Source of the DNA: Gammaproteobacteria bacterium | Lineage (GTDB): Bacteria > Pseudomonadota > Gammaproteobacteria > Ga0077536 | DNA length: 8,412 nt | Assembly: GCA_030639105.1 (NCBI GenBank) | Contig: DAOWDI010000013.1 | Location: forward strand, 1 to 8,412 | Reading direction: 5' to 3' | Shown here: positions 1 to 5,973 of the stretch, in pieces | Position numbering within the stretch: position 1 is the stretch's first letter | How the letters are laid out: each line of letters opens with the position of its first letter | Notes under the pieces: model-generated | The model's database searches: none | The model's input: the letters and a program-made list of their open reading frames with translations, nothing else | Told to the model about the DNA's origin: nothing | Translations under genes and position numbers: made by a program

Positions 1-289
1 CGCGCTGGTCGAGATCAACATAAGTATCCCGCTGTGTCTTGCGCAGTTGCGCTATGGTGTAGGCCTGCTCCTCTATTTTTCCGCGCAAATGCTGTACTTC
101 GCGCTGTAGCGTTTCCACCTGCTGTAGCAAATCCACCAAACCACGGCCTTCGAGCGAACGTTCCAGTTTCGCCACGCGGGCTGCAATATTTGCTTTGTTG
201 CTCGCGGCCGCAAGTGAGTTACTGAATAGGACAGTGGCCACAAAGATTACGCTAAAGACAATGCCGCGCCGACTGCTTGGCTCGCACAT
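1..289 (-). CDS. cpoB: Cell division coordinator CpoB (YbgF), N-terminal part; 3' end beyond the window
   Basis: CpoB is a periplasmic protein that binds TolA and PBP1B and links Tol-Pal outer-membrane constriction to septal peptidoglycan synthesis. I see 96 codons of an open frame running off the low-coordinate edge. An n-region with two arginines and a hydrophobic stretch (about residues 10-27) ends in Leu-Ala-Ala-Ala, a plausible signal peptide. A heptad-like coiled coil follows from about residue 36 (VAKLERSLEG, then LLQQVETLQREVQHLRGKIEE), matching the trimerising N-terminal helix of CpoB; the C-terminal TPR domain would lie outside the window. The ATG at 289 has a strong GGAGG at 298-302, 8 bases upstream. 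It follows pal by 19 bases, its usual position as last gene of the tol-pal cluster. Confidence is high from motif plus context, although only about a third of the protein is visible. Confidence 0.9.
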   Translation of the reverse strand, partial: MCEPSSRRGIVFSVIFVATVLFSNSLAAASNKANIAARVAKLERSLEGRGLVDLLQQVETLQREVQHLRGKIEEQAYTIAQLRKTQRDTYVDLDQR

Positions 290-308
290 CGATAGTACCT
301 CCAGGCGA

Positions 309-872
309 TTAATATAGGATCTCTACGCGCCTATTCGGCGCGTAGGATCCCTCGTCGTGGCCCTCGGTCACCGGACGCTCTTCGCCGTAACTTACGGCTC
401 GCACCTGTCCTGCCGAAGCGCCGAGCAACACCAATTGCTTGCGCACGGCCAGTGCTCTTCTTTCACCGAGCGCAAGGTTATATTCACGCGATCCACGTTC
501 ATCCGCGTGCCCCTCCAAGGCAATCGACACATCTGGGTTATTGGCCAGGTAAGCCGCATGCGCTTCGATAGTGCCGCGAAACGCTTCGCGCACATTGCTA
601 CGATCATAGTCGAAGTAAATGACCCGAACCGAAAGCGGGCCGTCGGCGTCGTGCGGATCGCCGAGCACGCCGTGCGATAAGGGATCAGCATCGTCTAAAC
701 CCCGTGTTCGGGCCGCCAAGTCAATGGCGTCCATTTCCTCGCTCGATATTCCGCGATCCTCTACCAACGCGCGAATTGCATCTGGATCTTTCGTCGTTTT
801 TGACCCTCCGCAACCCGCAATCAGGAAGGCGAGTAACGCCATCGGGATCCACCGTAAGATCGCCACTGTCAT
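309..872 (-). CDS. pal: Peptidoglycan-associated lipoprotein Pal
   Basis: Pal is the outer-membrane lipoprotein of the Tol-Pal system; it binds peptidoglycan non-covalently and is released or recruited through TolB. The protein is 187 aa. A lipoprotein signal peptide ends in the lipobox LIAGC, giving lipidated Cys21. Residues about 24-80 form a low-complexity acidic linker, and an OmpA-like peptidoglycan-binding domain spans about 82-187. That domain shows FDYD near residue 87, GHADERGSREYN (121-132), GERRA (136-140) and the terminal NRRVEI. By comparison with other Pal proteins, Asp124 and the Arg138/139 pair are the likely diaminopimelate contacts. An AAGGAG at 879-884, 6 bases from the ATG, supports the start. 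The gene lies between tolB (101-base gap) and cpoB. Its last codons also form a strong hairpin, listed separately. Family and function are secure. Confidence 0.97.
   Translation of the reverse strand: MTVAILRWIPMALLAFLIAGCGGSKTTKDPDAIRALVEDRGISSEEMDAIDLAARTRGLDDADPLSHGVLGDPHDADGPLSVRVIYFDYDRSNVREAFRGTIEAHAAYLANNPDVSIALEGHADERGSREYNLALGERRALAVRKQLVLLGASAGQVRAVSYGEERPVTEGHDEGSYAPNRRVEILY
317..350 (-). repeat. Long inverted repeat (hairpin) within the last codons of pal
   Basis: On the plus strand GGATC (317-321), one unpaired T (322) and CTACGCGCC (323-331) are followed by a 5-base loop (332-336), then GGCGCGTAG (337-345) and GATCC (346-350). This is 14 paired bases with one bulged base and no mismatch. 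In the pal mRNA it covers the codons for Gly-Ser-Tyr-Ala-Pro-Asn-Arg-Arg-Val-Glu-Ile, ends 5 bases before the TAA, and sits about 15 bases upstream of the cpoB ribosome binding site. No U-run follows, so it is not a standard intrinsic terminator. A role in mRNA stability or in the pal-to-cpoB expression ratio is inference. Confidence 0.6.
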
Positions 873-973
873 ACCCCTCTCCTTAATATATTCAGTTTAT
901 CATTTGCCATTGAAGATGTTATGACCCCGCCGATACCCGGTAGAGACTCTACCGGCCGTTGGCGCGCGCATAG
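873..973 (-). promoter_or_regulatory. tolB-pal spacer with a weak candidate promoter for pal
   Basis: This 101-base spacer is long compared with the tight junctions elsewhere in the cluster. Reading the minus strand, ATAACA (917-922) lies 17 bases upstream of TAAACT (894-899), which is preceded by TG at 901-902 as in an extended -10 element. Each hexamer matches the sigma-70 consensus at 4 of 6 positions. Transcription from it would begin close to 887, just ahead of the AAGGAG of pal. A separate promoter for pal would allow the abundant lipoprotein to be made in excess of TolB, but the match is weak and could be chance. The perfect dyad at 937-955 lies upstream of these elements. Confidence 0.2.
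937..955 (-). repeat. Perfect 9-base inverted repeat between tolB and pal
   Basis: CCGGTAGAG (937-945) and CTCTACCGG (947-955) are perfect inverse complements around a single base at 946. As RNA this would fold as a 7-bp stem with a 5-base loop, 18 bases after the tolB stop. The bases following it in the direction of transcription are GC-rich with no U-run, so a canonical Rho-independent terminator is not supported. It could stabilise the upstream mRNA 3' end, mark a processing site, or bind a protein as DNA. Confidence 0.5.
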
Positions 974-2287
974 CTATCTCCGTATAGGCCCCCAGGCCGG
1001 TTCGCGCACTTCGCCTTTTTGCAGTGCCAGGCGCTGGCGCACTCGACCATCAACCGATATGGCGGCCAACTCCGCACCGGCCGTGCCCATTGTCGCATAA
1101 ATTATCATTGCACCGTTCGGCGCGAAGCTCGGTGATTCGTCGAGACGTGTGTCCGTTAGAATATCGAAATGCTCGTTTTGTAAATCGACCAATGCGATGC
1201 GAAAACCCTTGTCCCCACCGTTGACTACGGCCATTAACCGACCATCCGGCGACAGGCTGGCGCGTGAATTGTAGTTTCCCATATTAAAAGTCTGGCGCTC
1301 AGGCCTGCCTCCATCGATAGCAAGTCGATAGATCTGAGGGCCGCCGCCGCGGTCTGAGGTAAATACGATGTGGCGTCCGTCCGGCGCCCAGCGGGCTTCG
1401 GTGTCGATTGCGGGGTGTGTCGTTAACCGCCGTGTCTTTCCGTTGGTCAAATCCAGCAGGTAGATGTCGGGATTGCCATCGAGTGAACGCGTTAGAGCCA
1501 GGCGGCGTCCATCGGGAGAAAACGCCGGAGAACTGTTGATGCCACGACCGGATGCTACTTTTTTCCGCTGACCGGTTTGTATATTCTGCACATAGACTGC
1601 CGAGTTTCGCTCTTCGAAAGAGACATAAGCCAGTCGGTCACCAAGCGGCGACCAGGCCGGTGACAGCAATGGCTCGCGCGACTCCAGGATCGTATGCGCA
1701 TTGTGACCGTCCGCATCGGCGATCTGCAGTTGGTAGTGGGATTGCTTTTTCGCGAACTTCTCGACTGTCACATAAGCGATCCGCGTAGCGAACGCACCCT
1801 TCATCTTGAGGATCGCCTCGAAGATGATATCGCTGATATGGTGTGCTGTCAGACGCAGATTTGCGGCATTCGTCGGGATCCGAAACCCCGCCAGCTGTTT
1901 CGCCGTAATCACGTCGATCACTCGGAACTCAACCGCGAAGCGATCCTCGCCAGTCTGTTTAACTCGTCCGATAACTAGATTATCCATGCCCAACAAGCGC
2001 CAGTCCTTGAAATTTATCTCAGCGAAGGATCTCGGGCGCGATGGCAGGTCGGCCGCGGGCATCGGTGCGAAGCGTCCGCTGCGGCGCAAATTTGCGGAAA
2101 CGATCGCGCCAACATTCTCGGGTGGTGCGATGTCGGCCTGCCAGTCGAATGGCACGATGGCGATCGGTAGCGCACTCTCGATACCCTGAGTGATCCGGAT
2201 CTCCAATAATTCTCGAGACTGCGCGAGGGTCGCAATGGATGTGAACATCACAATGATAGGTAAAAAATATGCGCTGGATATCTTCAT
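974..2287 (-). CDS. tolB: Tol-Pal system periplasmic beta-propeller protein TolB
   Basis: TolB is a periplasmic protein that binds TolA through its N-terminus and Pal through its propeller, cycling Pal on and off peptidoglycan. The protein is 437 aa, close to the usual 430. A Sec signal peptide (residues 1-22) likely ends in TLA before QS. The mature N-terminus starts near ELLEIRITQGIES, equivalent to the TolA-binding strand of other TolB proteins, and an alpha/beta domain continues to about residue 165. The six-bladed propeller follows, with WD40-like TolB repeats visible at 209-221 (SPAWSPLGDRLAY), 253-265 (SPAFSPDGRRLAL), 297-309, 343-354 and 385-397, closing with EPAWGP near 430. The ATG at 2287 has CGGAG 9 bases upstream and lies 3 bases after the tolA stop, so the two are probably translationally coupled. 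Confidence 0.97.
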   Translation of the reverse strand: MKISSAYFLPIIVMFTSIATLAQSRELLEIRITQGIESALPIAIVPFDWQADIAPPENVGAIVSANLRRSGRFAPMPAADLPSRPRSFAEINFKDWRLLGMDNLVIGRVKQTGEDRFAVEFRVIDVITAKQLAGFRIPTNAANLRLTAHHISDIIFEAILKMKGAFATRIAYVTVEKFAKKQSHYQLQIADADGHNAHTILESREPLLSPAWSPLGDRLAYVSFEERNSAVYVQNIQTGQRKKVASGRGINSSPAFSPDGRRLALTRSLDGNPDIYLLDLTNGKTRRLTTHPAIDTEARWAPDGRHIVFTSDRGGGPQIYRLAIDGGRPERQTFNMGNYNSRASLSPDGRLMAVVNGGDKGFRIALVDLQNEHFDILTDTRLDESPSFAPNGAMIIYATMGTAGAELAAISVDGRVRQRLALQKGEVREPAWGPIRR

Positions 2288-2290
2288 AAA

Positions 2291-3157
2291 CTAGTGCTCC
2301 GGGTCGAAAACGAATTTTATTTCACGCATACGTTGAAACAACCGCGGATCCGATGGGATCGGCATAGGCGCGGCTTTGCGCACGGCATTCTCCGCCTGAC
2401 GATCGAATGCTGCGTTTCCACTCGATTGAACTACTTTCGCCTCCACGACTTCCCCACCCGGAATCATACGTACGTATAGCGTGCAATTGAGCCCGCCCTC
2501 AAGGTTGGGATAGATGAAAACACTGGCTACCTTGGTTCTTATGGCCTCGACGTAACGAGCGATCTCCACCTCGTCGTCATGCCGCTGCTTTGCCGCCGCA
2601 ATCTCATTTTCTTCATTCGCGAGCGCCTCGCGCAGCGCTTCGGCCTCCTTGCGAGCCTTTTCCTGCTTGAGCTTCCTTCGCGTCTCACTAAGCCGTTGCT
2701 TTTCTTCTTCGGCTTTACGCTTGTCTTCTTCGGCCCTTTTTCGCCTCTGCTCTTCTTTGTGTTTATGTTCGGCAAGAAGCAATCTTTCCTTCTCCAACTT
2801 TTTCTTTTCGGCCGTAATCCGCCTCTTTTCTTCGGCCTTCTTCTGTTCGAGCCTCGCTTGCTCTTTCTTTAGTTCCTTGAGTCTTTGCTCTTCGGCGCGG
2901 CGCTTCTTTTCAGCATCGGCAATCTTCATCTGTGCCTCACGGCGTTTGCGATCCTCGGCCTCCTTGAGGTGCCGTACTTCCTCGTCGATGGCCCGTTGGT
3001 CGACCACATGGGCTTTGACGATCGGCGTCGCTTCCGCTGGGGCAGGGCGCAGCCGTGACTCCTTGTCCGTCGTTGTGACCAGTACCACCAAGACGATCGC
3101 GTGCAGCACGATAGCATATACAAACGCGCGCGATTTTCCGGTTCGACCCACTAACAT
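2291..3157 (-). CDS. tolA: Cell envelope integrity protein TolA
   Basis: TolA is the inner-membrane anchored rod that spans the periplasm and transmits TolQR energy to TolB-Pal. The 288-aa protein has the three classic domains. A short cytoplasmic start is followed by one transmembrane helix (about residues 11-29, AFVYAIVLHAIVLVVLV), with the Leu-His pair that in other TolA proteins belongs to the TolQR contact motif. A long Lys/Glu/Arg/Ala-rich helical domain runs from about 55 to 195. The C-terminal TonB-like domain (about 197-288) includes IYPNLEGGLNC, FDRQAENAVRKAAPMPIP and the final IKFVFDPEH. It is shorter than the E. coli protein (421 aa), mainly in the helical rod, which varies widely in this family. 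No good Shine-Dalgarno precedes the ATG. tolR lies 45 bases upstream and tolB 3 bases downstream. Confidence 0.95.
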   Translation of the reverse strand: MLVGRTGKSRAFVYAIVLHAIVLVVLVTTTDKESRLRPAPAEATPIVKAHVVDQRAIDEEVRHLKEAEDRKRREAQMKIADAEKKRRAEEQRLKELKKEQARLEQKKAEEKRRITAEKKKLEKERLLLAEHKHKEEQRRKRAEEDKRKAEEEKQRLSETRRKLKQEKARKEAEALREALANEENEIAAAKQRHDDEVEIARYVEAIRTKVASVFIYPNLEGGLNCTLYVRMIPGGEVVEAKVVQSSGNAAFDRQAENAVRKAAPMPIPSDPRLFQRMREIKFVFDPEH

Positions 3158-3202
3158 GGCCAGGATTCAATTATCCGTTAACGCGTTATCCAGCCGTAAG
3201 CC

Positions 3203-3628
3203 TCAGTTCTCAGGCGGCTCTGTGACGAGACCAATGCCGTTGACTCCGGCGCCTTGCAATATCGCCATCACGGCGACCACTCGACCGTAAGCGACGTTGC
3301 GATCACCTTTGACAAAAAATTGTGTATCCGGACGGTAGGTAAGCAACCCACCAACGCGGTTCGTTAATGTCTGTTCATCGACCGCTACATTGGGATCGTC
3401 TCCATAATCGATGTAAATGGCTCCACTGTCATCGACCGTGACCATCACGGATTCTTGTTGCGAGGGCAAGATCACCTCCGACGGCGCCTGCGGCAGGTCG
3501 ATCTTGACGCCTTGCGTGATCAGCGGCGCCGTGATCATAAAAATGATCAAGAGCACCAGCATCACGTCGATATACGGGACGACATTGATCTCGGACATCA
3601 GCCGTGCACGTGAACGTCGGGTTTTCAT
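3203..3628 (-). CDS. tolR: Tol-Pal system proton-channel subunit TolR
   Basis: TolR belongs to the ExbD/TolR family; with TolQ it forms the inner-membrane motor that uses proton flow to energise TolA. From the ATG at 3628 the protein is 141 aa, the normal size. A basic N-terminus (MKTRRSRARL) leads into INVVPYIDVMLVLLIIFMIT, the diagnostic transmembrane segment; Asp21 is the expected proton-carrying residue (Asp23 in E. coli). The periplasmic domain (about 45-141) ends with FFVKGDRNVAYGRVVAVMAILQGAGVNGIGLVTEP. The frame is open further upstream, but those codons lie inside tolQ in another frame and do not resemble TolR. The start is 7 bases after the tolQ stop with no clear Shine-Dalgarno, suggesting coupling to tolQ translation. 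A shorter start at Met11 is possible but would remove the positive cytoplasmic tail. Confidence 0.95.
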   Translation of the reverse strand: MKTRRSRARLMSEINVVPYIDVMLVLLIIFMITAPLITQGVKIDLPQAPSEVILPSQQESVMVTVDDSGAIYIDYGDDPNVAVDEQTLTNRVGGLLTYRPDTQFFVKGDRNVAYGRVVAVMAILQGAGVNGIGLVTEPPEN

Positions 3629-3635
3629 CGGCTGT

Positions 3636-4310
3636 TCAAGCGTGCGCCTGGCGCTGTAATATCGTGGAGAATTCTTCCTGGAAGATTTCGTAGCTGCTGT
3701 TGAGGCGATCGACGTCGCTGGAAAAGCGATTGTAGGCGATGACTGCCGGAATGGCGGCGAACAAACCCATGGCCGTCGCCACCAGCGCCTCGGAGATCCC
3801 GGGCGCCACCATCGCCAGGGTTGCTTGATGCACATTCCCAAGTGCCTGAAATGAATTCATGATCCCCCATACTGTGCCGAACAGGCCGATATAGGGGCTT
3901 ACCGAACCAACTGTCGCAAGCGTTGGGAGGTTTGCCTCAAGTACCTCCAACTGCCGGCTTACTTCGATACGCATTGCACGCTGCGTCCCATCGAGGACCG
4001 CGGTCGGGTCAATGCCTTCACGCTTGTGCAATCGAGCATATTCCTTGAACCCGGCTGTAAAAACTTTCTCCATGCCGTCTATCTCCCCCTTTTTTGCCCT
4101 CACCCGGTTGAACAAGGCAGTGAGGTCGTCGGCTGCCCTAAACTGGTCTTCGAAAATGCGGGCCTCGCGCTTGGATATGCGAAGCTCGCGACGCTTAGTA
4201 AATATCAGGGTCCATGAAGCCAGTGACGCGATCAACAGGATGAGCATGACCAACTTGACCAGGAGACTGGCCCCCAGGATCAGGCTCGCAATTGAGAGAT
4301 CAGCATGCAT
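3636..4310 (-). CDS. tolQ: Tol-Pal system proton-channel subunit TolQ
   Basis: TolQ is the ExbB/MotA-family subunit that surrounds the TolR helices in the inner membrane and contacts TolA. From the ATG at 4310 it is 224 aa, typical for the family. Three membrane segments are visible: about 10-36, 128-152 and 171-193. The cytoplasmic loop (about 40-125) has charged helices. The signature LATVGSVSPYIGLFGTVWGIM (131-151) includes Thr146 in the pore motif, followed by GISEALVATAMGLFAAIPAV in the third helix. The start is chosen because GGAG lies 7 bases upstream and MHADLSIASLIL aligns with TolQ N-termini; an in-frame ATG at 4379 would add 23 residues that belong to ybgC in another frame. The start lies inside ybgC, overlapping it by 11 bases, and tolR follows after 7 bases. 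Confidence 0.95.
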   Translation of the reverse strand: MHADLSIASLILGASLLVKLVMLILLIASLASWTLIFTKRRELRISKREARIFEDQFRAADDLTALFNRVRAKKGEIDGMEKVFTAGFKEYARLHKREGIDPTAVLDGTQRAMRIEVSRQLEVLEANLPTLATVGSVSPYIGLFGTVWGIMNSFQALGNVHQATLAMVAPGISEALVATAMGLFAAIPAVIAYNRFSSDVDRLNSSYEIFQEEFSTILQRQAHA

Positions 4311-4722
4311 TACATATCTCCGTGTAGACCTCTGGCGGCATTGCGATCGGCCGTAAGCTGCATACGTGTATGCAGCCAACCTTCACCCGAGCCCGGCTGA
4401 GCAGATCATCGGCAACGACGATATTCTGTTCGAACTCGAGGCTGGCTCGACCGCGACGCGGTACGCGTGAGATGACCGCGATTTCGTCATTGAATCGCGC
4501 TGGCTGAATGTAGTCGATAGAAATTTTTCGCACAACAAATATGATGCTGGCCTTAGCGGCGAGTTCATCCTGCTCATATCCGATCCATCGCAGCCACTCG
4601 GTGCGCGCACGCTCCATGAACTTGAGATGGTTCGCGTGATATACGATACCCGCCGCATCGGTATCTTCGTAGTAGATGCGGATCGGCCAGTAAAATTCCC
4701 GCAAATCGTCCTTGATCGTCAT
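4300..4722 (-). CDS. ybgC: Acyl-CoA thioesterase YbgC (Tol-Pal-associated hotdog protein)
   Basis: YbgC is a cytoplasmic 4-hydroxybenzoyl-CoA-thioesterase-type hotdog enzyme that hydrolyses acyl-CoA. Its link to the Tol-Pal machine rests mainly on its conserved place at the head of the tol genes, and it has been connected with phospholipid metabolism. The protein is 140 aa, normal length. The active-site signature YYEDTDAAGIVYHANHLKFMERART begins at residue 17 (written in part: YYEDTDAAG, then VYHANHLKFMERART), with Asp22 in the position of the catalytic Asp18 of E. coli. FVVRKISIDYIQPAR follows in the middle of the domain. The ATG at 4722 lies 2 bases after the ruvB stop with only a weak purine-rich site upstream, so translation is probably coupled to ruvB. 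Its 3' end overlaps tolQ by 11 bases. Confidence 0.94.
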   Translation of the reverse strand: MTIKDDLREFYWPIRIYYEDTDAAGIVYHANHLKFMERARTEWLRWIGYEQDELAAKASIIFVVRKISIDYIQPARFNDEIAVISRVPRRGRASLEFEQNIVVADDLLSRARVKVGCIHVCSLRPIAMPPEVYTEICNAC

Positions 4723-4724
4723 AT

Positions 4725-5774
4725 TCAGTCCGCCGCATTCGGTGGATTAAACAAATCCTGTACACTTGGATTGCCGGCAGGGGGATCGATACCAAAGTGT
4801 ATCCAGGCGGCGCGGGTGGCCATTCTTCCTCGCGGCGTTCGCATCAGAAAGCCCTGCTGGATCAGATACGGTTCGAGAACGTCCTCGATAGTCCCGCGCT
4901 CTTCCCCGATTGCGGCAGAGATGCTATCCACCCCCACCGGTCCGCCATCGAATTTCTGGATGACGGCCAACAGTAACTTGCGGTCCATCATATCGAAGCC
5001 GTTGATATCGACGTTGAGCATATCGAGTGCGCGTGCGGCCACGTCCTCGGTCAGCCGTCCGTCAGCCTTGACTTCGGCGTAGTCTCTGGCGCGACGCAAC
5101 AGACGGTTCGCGATCCGCGGCGTCCCGCGTGCTCTGCGCGCGATCTCTTTCGCGCCGCGAGGGTCGATCGCGACATCGAGAATCTTCGCTGCGCGCAGCA
5201 CTATCGTCGTCAGGTCTTCGGTTGAATAAAACTCCAGACGCTGCACGATGCCGAAGCGATCACGCAGCGGCGAGGTCAGCAAACCCGCCCGCGTAGTGGC
5301 GCCAACGAGCGTAAAGCGCGGCAAATCGAGCTTAATAGCTCGCGCGGCGGGACCCTCCCCGATCATGATGTCAAGCTGATAGTCTTCCATCGCCGGGTAG
5401 AGGATCTCTTCGACCACCGGACTCAAGCGATGGATTTCATCGATAAACAATACATCATGCACTTCGAGATTCGTCAGCATTGCCGCGAGATCGCCCGCTC
5501 GCTCCAGTACCGGTCCCGAAGTGTGGCGCAGATTAACCTGCAATTCGTTGGCAACGATGTGCGCAAGCGTCGTCTTGCCCAACCCCGGCGGGCCAAAGAT
5601 CAGGACGTGATCAAGCGCCTCCCCGCGGTTGCGCGCGGCACTGATGAAAATCTTCATCTGCTCGCACACCGTCGGCTGGCCAATATATTCCTCAATGCTG
5701 CGCGGACGGATCGCATTTTCCATTGCGACATCCTCGCCGGCCGGCTGCGCGCCGATCAATCGCTCCTCAACCAT
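4725..5774 (-). CDS. ruvB: Holliday junction branch-migration ATPase RuvB
   Basis: RuvB is the hexameric AAA+ motor that pumps DNA through the RuvA-bound Holliday junction. From the ATG at 5774 it has 349 aa. Visible motifs are Walker [10 protein letters not shown] (61-69), Walker B VLFIDEIH (108-115), sensor 1 GATTRAG (158-164), Arg171 in SPLRDRFG as the likely arginine finger, and sensor 2 in [10 protein letters not shown] (216-225). The C-terminal winged-helix domain contains [23 protein letters not shown] and ends in the [10 protein letters not shown] region plus a short tail. An upstream in-frame ATG at 5804 would add 10 residues; neither start has a strong ribosome site. I prefer 5774 because MVEERLI matches the E. 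coli start MIEADRLI. A 199-base spacer precedes it and ybgC follows after 2 bases. Confidence 0.96.
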   Translation of the reverse strand: MVEERLIGAQPAGEDVAMENAIRPRSIEEYIGQPTVCEQMKIFISAARNRGEALDHVLIFGPPGLGKTTLAHIVANELQVNLRHTSGPVLERAGDLAAMLTNLEVHDVLFIDEIHRLSPVVEEILYPAMEDYQLDIMIGEGPAARAIKLDLPRFTLVGATTRAGLLTSPLRDRFGIVQRLEFYSTEDLTTIVLRAAKILDVAIDPRGAKEIARRARGTPRIANRLLRRARDYAEVKADGRLTEDVAARALDMLNVDINGFDMMDRKLLLAVIQKFDGGPVGVDSISAAIGEERGTIEDVLEPYLIQQGFLMRTPRGRMATRAAWIHFGIDPPAGNPSVQDLFNPPNAAD

Positions 5775-5973
5775 TATTGAATTTGCCGCACATTTTGTTC
5801 GCATACTGCCCGGGTTATCAGGCGCAAAGATGACTATCTATCCTCTCAGTCAGAAAATTCCCACATGAACCAGTCGGCTGCGCGATCGCGGCGCCGATGT
5901 GGTGAGAGATCCGCTCTAGCGGCATTGTACGGACAATCCTGCCCGGATCGCTGCTGGTGTGGGGGCTGTCGCA
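5775..5973 (-). other. ruvA-ruvB spacer with clustered short dyads
   Basis: This 199-base stretch has no long coding frame and is the largest non-coding gap in the window. It holds CGCGATCGCG (5881-5890, a perfect palindrome), CCGCT-CT-AGCGG (5911-5922) and ATTGT-ACGG-ACAAT (5924-5937). The last is also enclosed by an outer pair, GATCCG (5908-5913) and CGGATC (5944-5949), so alternative nested folds are possible. A degenerate LexA-like site at 5806-5821 is listed separately. A 35-codon ATG frame (5925 down to 5818) exists but has little support. No convincing sigma-70 promoter or U-run terminator was seen. The spacer most likely carries regulatory sequence for ruvB, or is a remnant of rearrangement between ruvCA and ruvB; the sequence does not decide. 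Confidence 0.4.
5806..5821 (-). promoter_or_regulatory. Degenerate LexA-box-like dyad upstream of ruvB
   Basis: On the plus strand, CTG (5806-5808), ten bases, then CAG (5819-5821) reproduces the spacing of the gammaproteobacterial LexA box (CTGT, 8 bases, ACAG). On the minus strand the site is followed by TA, as in the extended consensus. Inner positions do not match: the flanking bases are not T and A, and the core is GC-rich. It lies 31 bases upstream of the ruvB ATG, a sensible operator position, and ruvAB is SOS-regulated in E. coli. CTG-N10-CAG alone is expected about twice by chance in a window this size. Confidence 0.2.

Noticed and set aside
869..910. A 13-codon ATG frame ending in ATGA overlap with the pal start, as a leader peptide
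   Set aside because: There is no ribosome site before its ATG, and its 3' half is simply the AT-rich region and Shine-Dalgarno of pal; chance explains it.
937..955. Intrinsic terminator after tolB
   Set aside because: The stem is perfect but is followed by GC-rich sequence with no U-run, so only a dyad is claimed.
2690..2960. Tandem DNA repeat of TCTTCGGC-like units
   Set aside because: The recurring octamers reflect repeated Ala-Glu-Glu-Lys codons in the tolA helical rod; spacing is irregular and no array structure independent of coding is present.
2649..3290. A 213-codon plus-strand frame rich in Ser, Leu, Phe and Cys
   Set aside because: It is antisense to the Lys/Glu-rich rod of tolA; GAA/AAG-rich codons read backwards give long Ser/Phe/Leu frames. 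It has no family features and no ribosome site, while tolA on the other strand is unmistakable.
3629..3841. N-terminal extension of the tolR frame by 71 residues
   Set aside because: The extra residues lie entirely within tolQ, are rich in Trp, Arg and Pro, and do not resemble the ExbD/TolR family, which begins just before the INVVP membrane segment.
4311..4379. Upstream ATG for tolQ adding 23 residues
   Set aside because: The added codons are ybgC coding sequence in another frame and the ATG at 4310 has a good GGAG site; the family starts at MHADLSI.
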